64,000 bases of DNA. Origin: Streptomyces sp. NBC_00525 (GTDB lineage Bacteria; Actinomycetota; Actinomycetes; Streptomycetales; Streptomycetaceae). Shown in pieces: positions 7,708 through 15,824 of the stretch (the stretch's first letter is position 1; the number at the start of each line of letters is the position of its first letter). The translations under genes and the position numbers were made by a program. The notes beneath the pieces were generated by a model that had not been told where the DNA came from, made no database searches, and saw only the letters and a program-made list of their open reading frames with translations. The stretch lies in the NCBI RefSeq assembly GCF_036346595.1, contig NZ_CP107834.1, positions 2,604,001 to 2,668,000 of the forward strand, in the 5' to 3' direction.

Positions 7708-10700
7708 GTGACCCAGATCGTCGTCAAGCGCCCGCCCCGCACGATGCCGCCCGAGGCCGCATCGGCGGAACTGCGGCTGGAGCCGCCGCCCGAGCTGCCG
7801 CGCGGACAGCAGGAGGGCATGGCCATGCAGCTCCTGCCGATGCTCGGCATGGGCTCGTCGGTGGTGTTCTTCTTCATGCCCGGCTCGCATCCGTTCATGA
7901 AGATCATGGGCGTCATGATGCTGCTGTCCACCTGCGCCATGGTCGTGGCCCAGGTGATCCGCCATCGCAAGGGCACCCAGGGCCAGTCGGCGCAGGGCCG
8001 CCGGGACTACCTCAAATACCTGGCGCAGACCCGGCGCAAGGTGCGCCGCACCGCCCGCGCCCAGCGCGACGCCCAGTTCCATCTGCACCCGGACCCGGGC
8101 CAGCTGTGGTGCCTGGTCGCCGAGGGGCAGCGGCTGTGGGAGCGCCGCATCACCGACGACGACTTCGGGCAGGTGCGCGTCGGCCTGGGCCCGCAGCAGC
8201 TGTGGACGCCGCTCGTCGCACCGACGACGGCCCCGGTGGACGAACTGGAGCCGCTGGCGGCGGGCGCCATGCACCGCTTCCTGGCCGCCCACGGCTCGGT
8301 GGACCGGCTCCCCATGGCGGTGTCCCTGCGCGCCTTCTACCACCTCGTGGTCTCCGGCGACCCCGATGCGGTACGCGGCTGCGCCCGGGCGATGGTGGCC
8401 GGACTGACCGCACTGCACTCCCCCGAGGACCTGACGGTCGCGGTGGTGGCCGCCCCGGACACGGCGGACCTGTGGGACTGGACGAAGTGGCTGCCGCACA
8501 CCCAGGTCCCCGGCTCGACGGACGGGGCCGGCACCAAGCGGCTGTTCAGCGACGACCTGGCGGAGGTGGAGGCACTGCTCCACAGCACGCTGGACGGCCG
8601 CTCCCGCTTCAGCCGCGAGGCCACCCCGCTCCTGGACCAGCCGCACGTGGTCCTCGTACTGGACGGCGGCGTCGTGCCCCCGGACTCGCTGTTCGCCTCG
8701 GCGGAGGGGCTCCAGGGGGTCACCGTCGTGGAACTGGTCCCGGAGGACCTGGCGGAGCCGCGCGGCGGACTGCACCTCGCGGTGCGGCCGGACCGGCTGC
8801 GGGTGGAATCGGCCGGCGCCGCCTACCACGGCACGCCCGACCTGCTGCCCGTCGAGGCGGCGGAGGCGCTGGCCCGCCAGCTCGCCCCGTTCCGGCTGGG
8901 CGGCGGCGGGGACGACGACGAACCCCTCCTGGCCAACCTGGACTTCACCGACCTGCTGAACATCGGCGACCCCGCGGCCGTGGACCCGGACACGGTGTGG
9001 CGGCCGCGCTCGGCGGCGGAGCGGCTGCGGGTGCCGATCGGTGTCGGCGAGGACGGCTCCCCCGTCATGCTCGACCTCAAGGAGGCCGCGCAGGAGGGCA
9101 TGGGCCCGCACGGGCTGTGTGTCGGCGCGACCGGTTCCGGCAAGTCCGAACTGCTGCGCACCCTCGTCCTCGGCCTGGCGGTCACCCACTCGTCGGAGAC
9201 CCTCAACTTCGTCCTGGCCGACTTCAAGGGCGGCGCCACGTTCTCCGGGATGTCCAAGCTCCCGCACGTCGCCGCGGTGATCACCAACCTCGCGGACGAC
9301 CTCACCCTGGTCGACCGCATGCGGGACTCCATCACCGGGGAACTCCAGCGCCGCCAGGAGCTGTTGCGGACCGCCGGCAACTACGCCAACCTCACCGATT
9401 ACGAGAAGGCGCGCGCCGCCGGGGCCCCGCTTGAGCCGCTGGCCTCACTCGTCCTGGTGATCGACGAGTTCAGCGAACTCCTCACGGCCAAGCCCGACTT
9501 CATCGACATGTTCATCCAGATCGGCCGCATCGGGCGGTCCCTGGGCGTGCATCTGCTGCTGGCCTCGCAGCGCCTGGAGGAGGGCCGGCTGCGCGGCCTG
9601 GACACCTACCTCTCGTACCGGATCGGTCTGCGGACCTTCTCCGCCGCCGAGTCCCGCACCGCCCTGGGCGTGCCCGACGCCTACCATCTGCCGTCGGTGC
9701 CCGGTTCCGGGTTCCTGAAGTTCGGCACCGAGGGGATGACCCGGTTCAAGGCCGCCTACGTGTCGGGGATCTACCGGCCGGGCACCGCACCGGCCCCCGA
9801 CGACGGGGAGCCCGTCATCGACCGGCGCCCCGTCCTGTTCACCGCCGCCCCGGTCGCGGTCCACTACCCGGAGCCGGAGCCGGAGCCGAGCACCCCCTTC
9901 GTACCCGGACGGACGACACCCGACGCCCTGGCGGACACCGTCCTCGACGTCATCGCCGGCCGGCTGGAGGGCCAGGGCCCCCTCGCCCACCAGGTGTGGC
10001 TGCCGCCGCTCACCGAGGCCCCCTCGCTCGACCGGCTGCTGCCCGCGCTCTCGGTGACGCCCGCGCGCGGCCTGCACGCGCCCGAGTACGCGCGGAACGG
10101 CGGGCTCACGGTGCCGTTCGGCCTGGTGGACAAGCCGTTCGAGCAACGCCGCGACACCCTCGTACGCGACTTCTCCGGCGCCGCCGGACACATGCTGATC
10201 GTGGGCGGGCCGCGCTCCGGGAAGTCCACCCTCGTACGCTCCCTCGTCGGCGCCTTCGCCCTCACCCACACCCCGCACGAGGTGCAGTTCTACGGGCTGG
10301 ACTTCGGCGGCGGAGGCATGACCGCCGTCGAGGGCCTGCCGCACGTCGGCGGAGTCGCCTCCCGGCTCGACCCGGAGAAGATCCGCCGCACGGTCGCCGA
10401 GGTCGCCGGCATCCTCAACCGGCGCGAAGCCCTCTTCCGGGACCGGGGCATCGACTCCATCACCACCTACCGCAGGCTGCGCGCGGCGGGCCGGCTGCCG
10501 GACGAGGCGTGGGGCGACGTCTTCCTGGTGATCGACGGCTGGCAGTCCTTCAAGACGGACTACGAGTTCCTGGAGCCCGTCGTCGCCGACATCGCCGCCC
10601 GCGGCCTCGGCCTCGGCATCCATCTGGTCGCCACCGTCTCCCGGTACATGGAAATGCGCGCCGCGCTCAAGGACCAGCTGCTCAACCGCCTGGAGCTGCG

Positions 10701-11682
10701 CCTCGGCGACCCGACCGACTCCGAACTCGACCGCAAGATCGCCAAGAACGTGCCGGTCGGCACGCCGGGACGCGGCCTGACGGCGGAACGGCTCCACTTC
10801 ATGGGCGCCCTGCCGCGCACCGACGACTCGGCGGGCGGGGGTGGCGACGACCTGTCCGACGCCACCGCCGCGTTCGTCCGCTCGGTGGCCGACGCCTGGC
10901 CCGGCCCGCACGCCCCTGCGGTCCGCATGCTGCCCCGGACGCTCGCCGCCCGCGACCTGCCGACCGGCCCGGACGGGGAGCGCGGCGGCGTCGCGATCGG
11001 CATCGACGAGATGAACCTCGCCCCCGTGTACGTGGACTTCGACACCGACCCGCTGTTCGCGGTGTTCGGCGAGTCGGAGTCCGGGAAGACGGCGCTGCTG
11101 CGGCTCCTCATCCGGCAGATCACCGCCCGCTACACCCCCGCGGAGGCCCTGATCTGCGTCGGCGACTACCGGCGCGGACTGCTGGAGTGCGTGCCCGAGC
11201 CGTACCTGGTCGGCTACGCGACGACGCAGAACACGTTCGAGTCGTACCTCAACGACATGAACACCCTCATCGGCAGCCGTATCCCCGGCCCCGACGTCAC
11301 CCCGCAGCAACTGCGCACCCGCAGCTGGTGGCGCGGCCCGCGCGCCTTCATCATCGTGGACGACTACGACCTGGTCGCCACGTCCTCCGGCAACCCGCTG
11401 GCCCAGCTGGTGGACAACCTGCCCTTCGCCCGCGACACCGGCGTCAACTTCATCATCGCCCGTAGCAGCGCGGGCGCCGGACGCTCCTCGTACGAGCCGT
11501 TCATCCAGCGCTTCAAGGAGCTGGGCGCCCAGGGCGTCCTCCTGTCCGGCCACCCCAACGAGGGCGAGCTCCTGGGCAGCGTGAAGGCCCGCCCGCTGCC
11601 CCCGGGCCGCGGCGTATTCGTCGCCCGCCGGGGCACACCGGCCCTGATCCAGACGGGGTGGCTGGCGCCGGAGACGGATTAG
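7708..11682 (+). CDS. eccC: Type VII secretion ATPase EccC (three FtsK/SpoIIIE-type domains, unsplit)
   Basis: A 1324-aa motor ATPase of the ESX system. Two membrane helices lie near residues 38-85 (LLPMLGMGSSVVFFFM and MMLLSTCAMVVAQVI), followed by a cytoplasmic stalk and three P-loop domains. The Walker A motifs are GATGSGKS (473-480), GGPRSGKS (833-840) and GESESGKT (1121-1128). The Walker B of the first domain is LVLVIDEFSEL. Domain 1 carries the full catalytic set. Domains 2 and 3 normally bind substrate C-termini (the YxxxD/E signal). The start is a GTG. The TAG stop shares four bases with the TAA of the convergent mycosin gene. Actinobacteria sometimes split this gene into eccCa/eccCb; here it is one chain. 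Confidence 0.96.
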   Translation: MTQIVVKRPPRTMPPEAASAELRLEPPPELPRGQQEGMAMQLLPMLGMGSSVVFFFMPGSHPFMKIMGVMMLLSTCAMVVAQVIRHRKGTQGQSAQGRRDYLKYLAQTRRKVRRTARAQRDAQFHLHPDPGQLWCLVAEGQRLWERRITDDDFGQVRVGLGPQQLWTPLVAPTTAPVDELEPLAAGAMHRFLAAHGSVDRLPMAVSLRAFYHLVVSGDPDAVRGCARAMVAGLTALHSPEDLTVAVVAAPDTADLWDWTKWLPHTQVPGSTDGAGTKRLFSDDLAEVEALLHSTLDGRSRFSREATPLLDQPHVVLVLDGGVVPPDSLFASAEGLQGVTVVELVPEDLAEPRGGLHLAVRPDRLRVESAGAAYHGTPDLLPVEAAEALARQLAPFRLGGGGDDDEPLLANLDFTDLLNIGDPAAVDPDTVWRPRSAAERLRVPIGVGEDGSPVMLDLKEAAQEGMGPHGLCVGATGSGKSELLRTLVLGLAVTHSSETLNFVLADFKGGATFSGMSKLPHVAAVITNLADDLTLVDRMRDSITGELQRRQELLRTAGNYANLTDYEKARAAGAPLEPLASLVLVIDEFSELLTAKPDFIDMFIQIGRIGRSLGVHLLLASQRLEEGRLRGLDTYLSYRIGLRTFSAAESRTALGVPDAYHLPSVPGSGFLKFGTEGMTRFKAAYVSGIYRPGTAPAPDDGEPVIDRRPVLFTAAPVAVHYPEPEPEPSTPFVPGRTTPDALADTVLDVIAGRLEGQGPLAHQVWLPPLTEAPSLDRLLPALSVTPARGLHAPEYARNGGLTVPFGLVDKPFEQRRDTLVRDFSGAAGHMLIVGGPRSGKSTLVRSLVGAFALTHTPHEVQFYGLDFGGGGMTAVEGLPHVGGVASRLDPEKIRRTVAEVAGILNRREALFRDRGIDSITTYRRLRAAGRLPDEAWGDVFLVIDGWQSFKTDYEFLEPVVADIAARGLGLGIHLVATVSRYMEMRAALKDQLLNRLELRLGDPTDSELDRKIAKNVPVGTPGRGLTAERLHFMGALPRTDDSAGGGGDDLSDATAAFVRSVADAWPGPHAPAVRMLPRTLAARDLPTGPDGERGGVAIGIDEMNLAPVYVDFDTDPLFAVFGESESGKTALLRLLIRQITARYTPAEALICVGDYRRGLLECVPEPYLVGYATTQNTFESYLNDMNTLIGSRIPGPDVTPQQLRTRSWWRGPRAFIIVDDYDLVATSSGNPLAQLVDNLPFARDTGVNFIIARSSAGAGRSSYEPFIQRFKELGAQGVLLSGHPNEGELLGSVKARPLPPGRGVFVARRGTPALIQTGWLAPETD

Positions 11683-12926
11683 GGGCGGTACGTGGTGCTC
11701 CGGCGCCGCAGCAGGATCGCGCCTACGGCGACGGCTGCGGCGAGGGCCGCCCCGGCGGTGATCCACACGCCCGTGCCGATGGCCTTCCCGCCGCTCTCGC
11801 CGGCCGCCTCGGGGGCCGCCGTCGGCTGCTCCGCACGGGTCGCGGTGCCACCGGCGGCGGACGCGGCCGGTGTCGGAGACGCGGCCGCGCGGGCCGCGAC
11901 GAGCGGGTTCACGTCGGCGGGGCCGGGGTCGCCCGGATCACCGAGGACGGCGATGCGGGGGCGGACCGTGCCGTATCCGATGTAACGGCTGGGCACCTCG
12001 CCCTCGGTCGGCCGGGCCGCGGTGTTCATCAGGACGCGCAGCACTTGGTTCCCGGTCCAGTCGGGGTGCATGGACCAGATGAGGGCGGCGGAGGCGGATG
12101 CGATGGCGGTGGCTTGGCTGGTGCCGTTGCTCTTGCAGTATCCCTCTACGCCGCCGCCGCACGGGACCGGAATCTCGTCTCCCGGCGCCGCAAGAGCCAC
12201 CTGGGGACCGGACACCGAAAACTTCGTTACCGTCGACATCTTGTCGACAGCTGCAATGCCCGCGACACCGAGACTCGCTGCGGGGTACCCCTTGTCATTC
12301 CCCTGTTCTCCGGAGTTTCCGGTAGCCGCCAGCACCAACTTGCCACGCTGCACGGCGTAGTCAACGGCTCGTTGGATCTCCTCCCGCTCGTCACCTTCAA
12401 GCTCGTGGTCCCTGAATCCCAAGGACAGGTTGATGATCCGGGCGTCGCTGTCAGCGGCGTACCGGATGGCCTCAATCACCGCGCGAACGCTGTTGGTTCC
12501 GGATTCCTTGGAAGACCCGAAGACGGTGAGCGGAAAAATACGTGCATCAGGTGCAAGCCCCTGCACGCCCTGGCCGTTCACCCCGTTGCCAGCGATGAGC
12601 GACGCCATCCCTGTGCCGTGACCGTCCTTGTCCCGGTGTGCTCCGCGTTCGGGCTCCACGAAGTTCTTTCCCTGGAGTACCTTCCCCGTCAACTCCGGCA
12701 CGGTGGGGTCTACCCCTGTATCAAGCAGAGCGACGGTAATCCCCTTACCGGTACTGACTTTCCACATCTCCGGAGCCTGCATCCGGTCCAGGTACCACTC
12801 ACGCTCACGCACGGTGTCCGCTGTCGCGGCCGGTGCGAGGGCACCACCGAGAAGGAGCAGGGCGCCCAACGCCGACGCCGCCACCGAAGCACGCCGCCGC
12901 CCGGCCGTTGACCTCATGCCACCCAT
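11679..12926 (-). CDS. mycP: Type VII secretion-associated serine protease (mycosin), copy 1
   Basis: A 415-aa subtilisin-like protease with a signal peptide (residues 1-37), catalytic Asp in VALLDTGVD (D69), His in DGHGTGMAS (H103) and Ser in SNGTSQATA (S270), a Pro/Ala linker, and a C-terminal anchor helix (residues ~385-405, ending in RRR). Mycosins sit outside the membrane, stabilise the ESX core and process substrates. It is the last gene of the run 478-aa WXG gene to mycP and starts 9 bp after the preceding stop. The gene body (about 12.1-12.8 kb) is noticeably less GC-rich than its neighbours, with codons such as AGT, GGT and TTG, which hints at a different history. Its 3' end overlaps eccC. 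Confidence 0.94.
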   Translation of the reverse strand: MGGMRSTAGRRRASVAASALGALLLLGGALAPAATADTVREREWYLDRMQAPEMWKVSTGKGITVALLDTGVDPTVPELTGKVLQGKNFVEPERGAHRDKDGHGTGMASLIAGNGVNGQGVQGLAPDARIFPLTVFGSSKESGTNSVRAVIEAIRYAADSDARIINLSLGFRDHELEGDEREEIQRAVDYAVQRGKLVLAATGNSGEQGNDKGYPAASLGVAGIAAVDKMSTVTKFSVSGPQVALAAPGDEIPVPCGGGVEGYCKSNGTSQATAIASASAALIWSMHPDWTGNQVLRVLMNTAARPTEGEVPSRYIGYGTVRPRIAVLGDPGDPGPADVNPLVAARAAASPTPAASAAGGTATRAEQPTAAPEAAGESGGKAIGTGVWITAGAALAAAVAVGAILLRRRSTTYRP

Positions 12927-12934
12927 TCGTGTTC

Positions 12935-14371
12935 CTAGTCGATTACGGGCGGGACCACACCGTCGTCACCGGTCGCCCAGGTCTCCTCGTCCTCGGTGAG
13001 GTAGTCCGGGGACTCGCCGTCCCGTTGCGTACGCCGCCGGGCGCTCTGGGCACCGGCCATCGGCCCCATCGCACCCATACCCGCCGGACCTCGGACGAGA
13101 CCGCTACCCCCAGGTGTGAACTCCCTCGCCGCTCCCGTCTCGCGCGGTGCCCGCACCGTACCGCCGGGCCGGGTAACCAGACGCTGCGAACCGCCGATGG
13201 CACCCCCACGCCCCATCGGCGTGCCGACAGCTCCGACCCCATGGCCACCCATCATTCCGGGGCCGGTCACAGGTCGTTCCCCGCCGATCACCGTGCCACG
13301 AGGACCGCCTCCGGTCGGACCGGTGACCGGCCTGGCCGGTGTCCCGCCGTGGACACCCGGATCGGCCCGGACGGTCGCAGGCGGCCGGACGCTCTCGATG
13401 CCTCCTCTGCCCACCGGCCCGACCGGCTCCCCCCGCCGCGTACCACCGCCGCCGGGACCGATCGGCCCCGTCCGCGAGGGCAGTACTACGGGCGGAAGTG
13501 GGGTCTGGCCCCCACCACCTGCCGGAATCTGCGGCACGGGCGTGCCCGTGGCCGGAGGCGCCGTGACCACCGGGGCCTCCGGCAGCGTCACCGTGTCGAT
13601 GTTCGTGCCCGTAGTGTCCGGGGCCCCAGAAACGATGGGAATCTGCTGCGGTGTGTGGGTGGATACGCTGGCGACGGACGATGATCCGCCTTCGAAGTGC
13701 TGCACCGTACCCGCATAGGAACTGCCCACCGAGCCCACGGTTACCGGCACACTGGACTCCGAGGGCGGGGCCACAGAGGAGTCGGATGAGCCGTATGGCT
13801 TCGACATCCAGGCATAGTCGTCTCCCGGCATCACCTCTGTCGGCAACGGCCGAAAGTTCGGTTCTTCCTGTGCCGCGATCGTCTGCTGCGCCATCAGGTA
13901 GTACGAGGCGAGCTTGTTCATCTGCGGAATCGCCTCGTTCCGCGCCTTCTCGACGGCCTCCAGTCGGGCCTTCTCCTTCTCCGCGTCCGCGTAGCACATC
14001 GCGGTGGCGTCGGGATGGCCCTGCATTGCCGCAGTGACCTCGCTGAGGGCCTGGCCGGCCGTCTGGAGCGAGGTGCCGGCGGCGCCCGCGTAGTCGGCCA
14101 GCTTGAGCGTCTCCCTGGCGAACTCGTCGCCCCACTCGTGGAACGCGTCGCCGCCCTTGCCCTTCCATGTGGTGCGGCTGACGTGCTCCTTGAGTTCGGT
14201 GCCGATCTTCTCGATCTCCGCCTGCGCGTCCACGAGCGCCGTGCCCCGGTCCATGATCGCCGTGGGGTTCACCCCTCGGATCATGCGGAGCATGTCCTCG
14301 TACGGCATGTTCTCGAAATCGGTCGTGTGGTACTGCGCGTTGAGCGGCGGCAGCTTGCCCTTGTCGCCCAT
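12935..14371 (-). CDS. WXG-domain ESX substrate with long Gly/Pro-rich tail (EspB/PPE-like)
   Basis: A 478-aa protein. Residues ~25-150 are predicted helical with a WXG turn at W69-K70-G71 (TTWKGKGGDAFHEW). Residues ~190-440 are Gly/Pro/Val/Thr-rich low complexity. The last 24 residues form an acidic conserved-looking end with Y457-LTE-D461, a perfect YxxxD secretion signal, followed by a Trp and VPPVID. This is the plan of large secreted ESX substrates such as EspB and PPE proteins. There is no signal peptide, as expected for ESX export. GAGGGGG precedes the ATG. It sits between the 164-aa gene and the mycosin. Function after secretion is unknown. Confidence 0.8.
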   Translation of the reverse strand: MGDKGKLPPLNAQYHTTDFENMPYEDMLRMIRGVNPTAIMDRGTALVDAQAEIEKIGTELKEHVSRTTWKGKGGDAFHEWGDEFARETLKLADYAGAAGTSLQTAGQALSEVTAAMQGHPDATAMCYADAEKEKARLEAVEKARNEAIPQMNKLASYYLMAQQTIAAQEEPNFRPLPTEVMPGDDYAWMSKPYGSSDSSVAPPSESSVPVTVGSVGSSYAGTVQHFEGGSSSVASVSTHTPQQIPIVSGAPDTTGTNIDTVTLPEAPVVTAPPATGTPVPQIPAGGGGQTPLPPVVLPSRTGPIGPGGGGTRRGEPVGPVGRGGIESVRPPATVRADPGVHGGTPARPVTGPTGGGPRGTVIGGERPVTGPGMMGGHGVGAVGTPMGRGGAIGGSQRLVTRPGGTVRAPRETGAAREFTPGGSGLVRGPAGMGAMGPMAGAQSARRRTQRDGESPDYLTEDEETWATGDDGVVPPVID

Positions 14372-14406
14372 GGTCCGTTCCCCCTCGCCCCGTTCGGATC
14401 GCGTGG

Positions 14407-14901
14407 CTAGAAACCGTCGGGGCCGCTGGAGGTACCCGTGCCCGTGGGCGGAACGTCCTTCGGCTGCCCGGTGTCCGGGCCCGCCTCCGGCTTCTGGTAG
14501 CCGGCCGCGACGCGCTTCTGGATCGCGTGCAGGCGCTCCGCGTACTCCTGGTCCACGTTCTCGTACCCCCGGTCGGCCAGGTCGACGGTGATGCCCATCG
14601 CCTCCAGCTGCTCACCGAGCGTCCTGGAGAGCTGGGTGAGCCGCAGGTGGACCACCTTGTAGGTGACCGACAACATCATCGCTTCCGCGAAATCGGTCCC
14701 GTACGCGGCGGCCTGGATCTCCTGTTCCCCGATGCGGCTGTGGGCGGCCGGTGAACCGTCGAGCTTCGTGAGGAGCAGGTCCACGCGTGTCTTGAACTTC
14801 TTCAGCGACTCACCCGGTGTGGCCAGGTCCGGCGCTCCGGGCCCCCCGCCCGGATGGCTCGGGTCGTTCAGCGGTGGGTCGTCCGGAAGACGCAATCCCA
14901 T
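14407..14901 (-). CDS. ESX-locus conserved protein with YxxxD motif
   Basis: A 164-aa protein without signal peptide or membrane segment. A Pro/Gly-rich N-terminus (1-30) leads into helices (residues ~31-135), then a Pro/Gly/Thr-rich tail. Y113-ENV-D117 fits the YxxxD export signal directly after the helical part. There is no clear WXG. Its place between esxA and the 478-aa WXG protein, on the same strand with gaps of only 36 bp on each side, suggests either a co-secreted partner or a dedicated chaperone (EspG-like in role, not visibly in sequence). I do not recognise a named family. Confidence 0.75.
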   Translation of the reverse strand: MGLRLPDDPPLNDPSHPGGGPGAPDLATPGESLKKFKTRVDLLLTKLDGSPAAHSRIGEQEIQAAAYGTDFAEAMMLSVTYKVVHLRLTQLSRTLGEQLEAMGITVDLADRGYENVDQEYAERLHAIQKRVAAGYQKPEAGPDTGQPKDVPPTGTGTSSGPDGF

Positions 14902-14937
14902 GCCCGCACCCCCCTATGGTGCCGTGATGCCCGCAGG

Positions 14938-15219
14938 TCAGCCGTGGAAGCGACGGGACTGGGCGAGGTCGTTCGCCGCGTAGCCCTCGGTCGCCTCCAG
15001 AAGCTTGTTCGCGATCGTCGTCAGCGTCTCGTGCATGTGGTTCACCTTGAGGTCCCAGCCGGCGTGGCGGTCGTAGAACGCCCGCTGCGTCTCACCGTCC
15101 CAGGTCGCGACGACGGCCTTGACCTTCGTGTTGAGCTCGTCGAGCTGGGTCTTGATGGTGCCGGCGGTGGTCCTGACCTGGTTGGATGCCTCGACGACAC
15201 CCGAGTATGTGATTTCCAT
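14938..15219 (-). CDS. esxA: WXG100 family protein, EsxA-like
   Basis: A 93-aa helical hairpin protein with the WXG turn at W40-D41-G42 and a C-terminal Y80-AAN-D84 secretion signal. Both match the WXG100 family in length and spacing. It would form a heterodimer with the product of the upstream esxB, only one partner (this one) carrying the YxxxD tail, as in EsxA/EsxB pairs of other actinobacteria. AGGAGA lies 12 bases before the ATG. In Streptomyces the Esx proteins are secreted and linked to sporulation rather than virulence. Confidence 0.94.
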   Translation of the reverse strand: MEITYSGVVEASNQVRTTAGTIKTQLDELNTKVKAVVATWDGETQRAFYDRHAGWDLKVNHMHETLTTIANKLLEATEGYAANDLAQSRRFHG

Positions 15220-15236
15220 GGAACGGTCTGTCTCCT

Positions 15237-15310
15237 GAACGAAGGAACGAGGGAACGAAGGAACGAAGGTACGAAAACGGGTACAGGTACGAGTACGGGT
15301 ACGGGTACCG
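15237..15310. repeat. Short tandem repeats in the esxB-esxA gap
   Basis: About seven head-to-tail units in two styles: GAACGAAG/GAACGAGG units at 15237-15270, then GGTACGAGTAC/GGGTACG units to 15310. They fill most of the 109-bp spacer between esxB and esxA. They are not GC-skewed like normal Streptomyces spacers and look like replication-slippage DNA. They could alter spacing, secondary structure or relative esxA expression. Confidence 0.75.
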
Positions 15311-15328
15311 GCCGCGCGGAGGCGGCGG

Positions 15329-15679
15329 CTAGGAGACCTGGAACCGGTCCAGGATGCCGTTGCTGCCCGTGTGGTCGACGCCGTCGATGCCCTTGAAGCT
15401 GTTGAGGCGCTCGACCTCCTCGGCGTCGAAGCCGTCGCGGCTCATCTGAACCGCTTCCTTCGTGAAGGCCAGGAGCTCCTTCAGGTTCCGCACATCGAGG
15501 TTGACCTGCGCCTGAAGGCCGTTGTACGCGTTGGCCGCGACGCCCTTCCAGTGGCCCTCCACGGCGTCGATGACCCCGTTGAGCTGGGTGATCCTGCCTT
15601 CGAGCGTGTCGTGCATGTGACCCAGCTCGATGATGAGCTTGTCGATCTGTTCGGATGAAAGCTTGAGCCTGTCTCCCAT
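15329..15679 (-). CDS. esxB: WXG100 family protein, EsxB-like
   Basis: A 116-aa protein, slightly longer than the ~100-aa family norm, with the WXG turn at W44-K45-G46 and amphipathic helices on both sides. No YxxxD is seen at the C-terminus, so export probably depends on pairing with EsxA. The ATG at 15679 is chosen because GGGGGAAGG precedes it; a longer frame upstream would run through the AT-rich promoter region. It is the first gene after a 145-bp gap and likely begins the esxB-esxA-164aa-478aa-mycP transcription unit. Confidence 0.92.
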   Translation of the reverse strand: MGDRLKLSSEQIDKLIIELGHMHDTLEGRITQLNGVIDAVEGHWKGVAANAYNGLQAQVNLDVRNLKELLAFTKEAVQMSRDGFDAEEVERLNSFKGIDGVDHTGSNGILDRFQVS

Positions 15680-15824
15680 GACGTGCCTTCCCCCAGGAGT
15701 GGACGGTGCGGGGTACAGGCCACCCGCTGTCGCGTCTGGGCCCCCGCACCACTTTTTTTGCTGTTTCACTTTAGCTACGCGCAGCAACTATTCCAACATG
15801 CTTATGCGCCAAGCGAGTTGTTAC
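15680..15824 (-). promoter_or_regulatory. AT-rich promoter region of the esx substrate operon
   Basis: A 145-bp gap between the second mycosin and esxB. Positions 15755-15824 are markedly AT-rich for this genome, with a run of seven T on the plus strand, and include an imperfect inverted repeat (GAGTTGTTACTC near 15818). AT-rich upstream DNA with symmetric elements is typical for a strongly regulated Streptomyces promoter. No sigma-specific consensus could be assigned with certainty. Confidence 0.45.

Noticed and set aside
9445..11766. A 773-codon frame antisense to eccC
   Set aside because: No start signal or recognisable fold; eccC on the plus strand has all three ATPase domains in frame.
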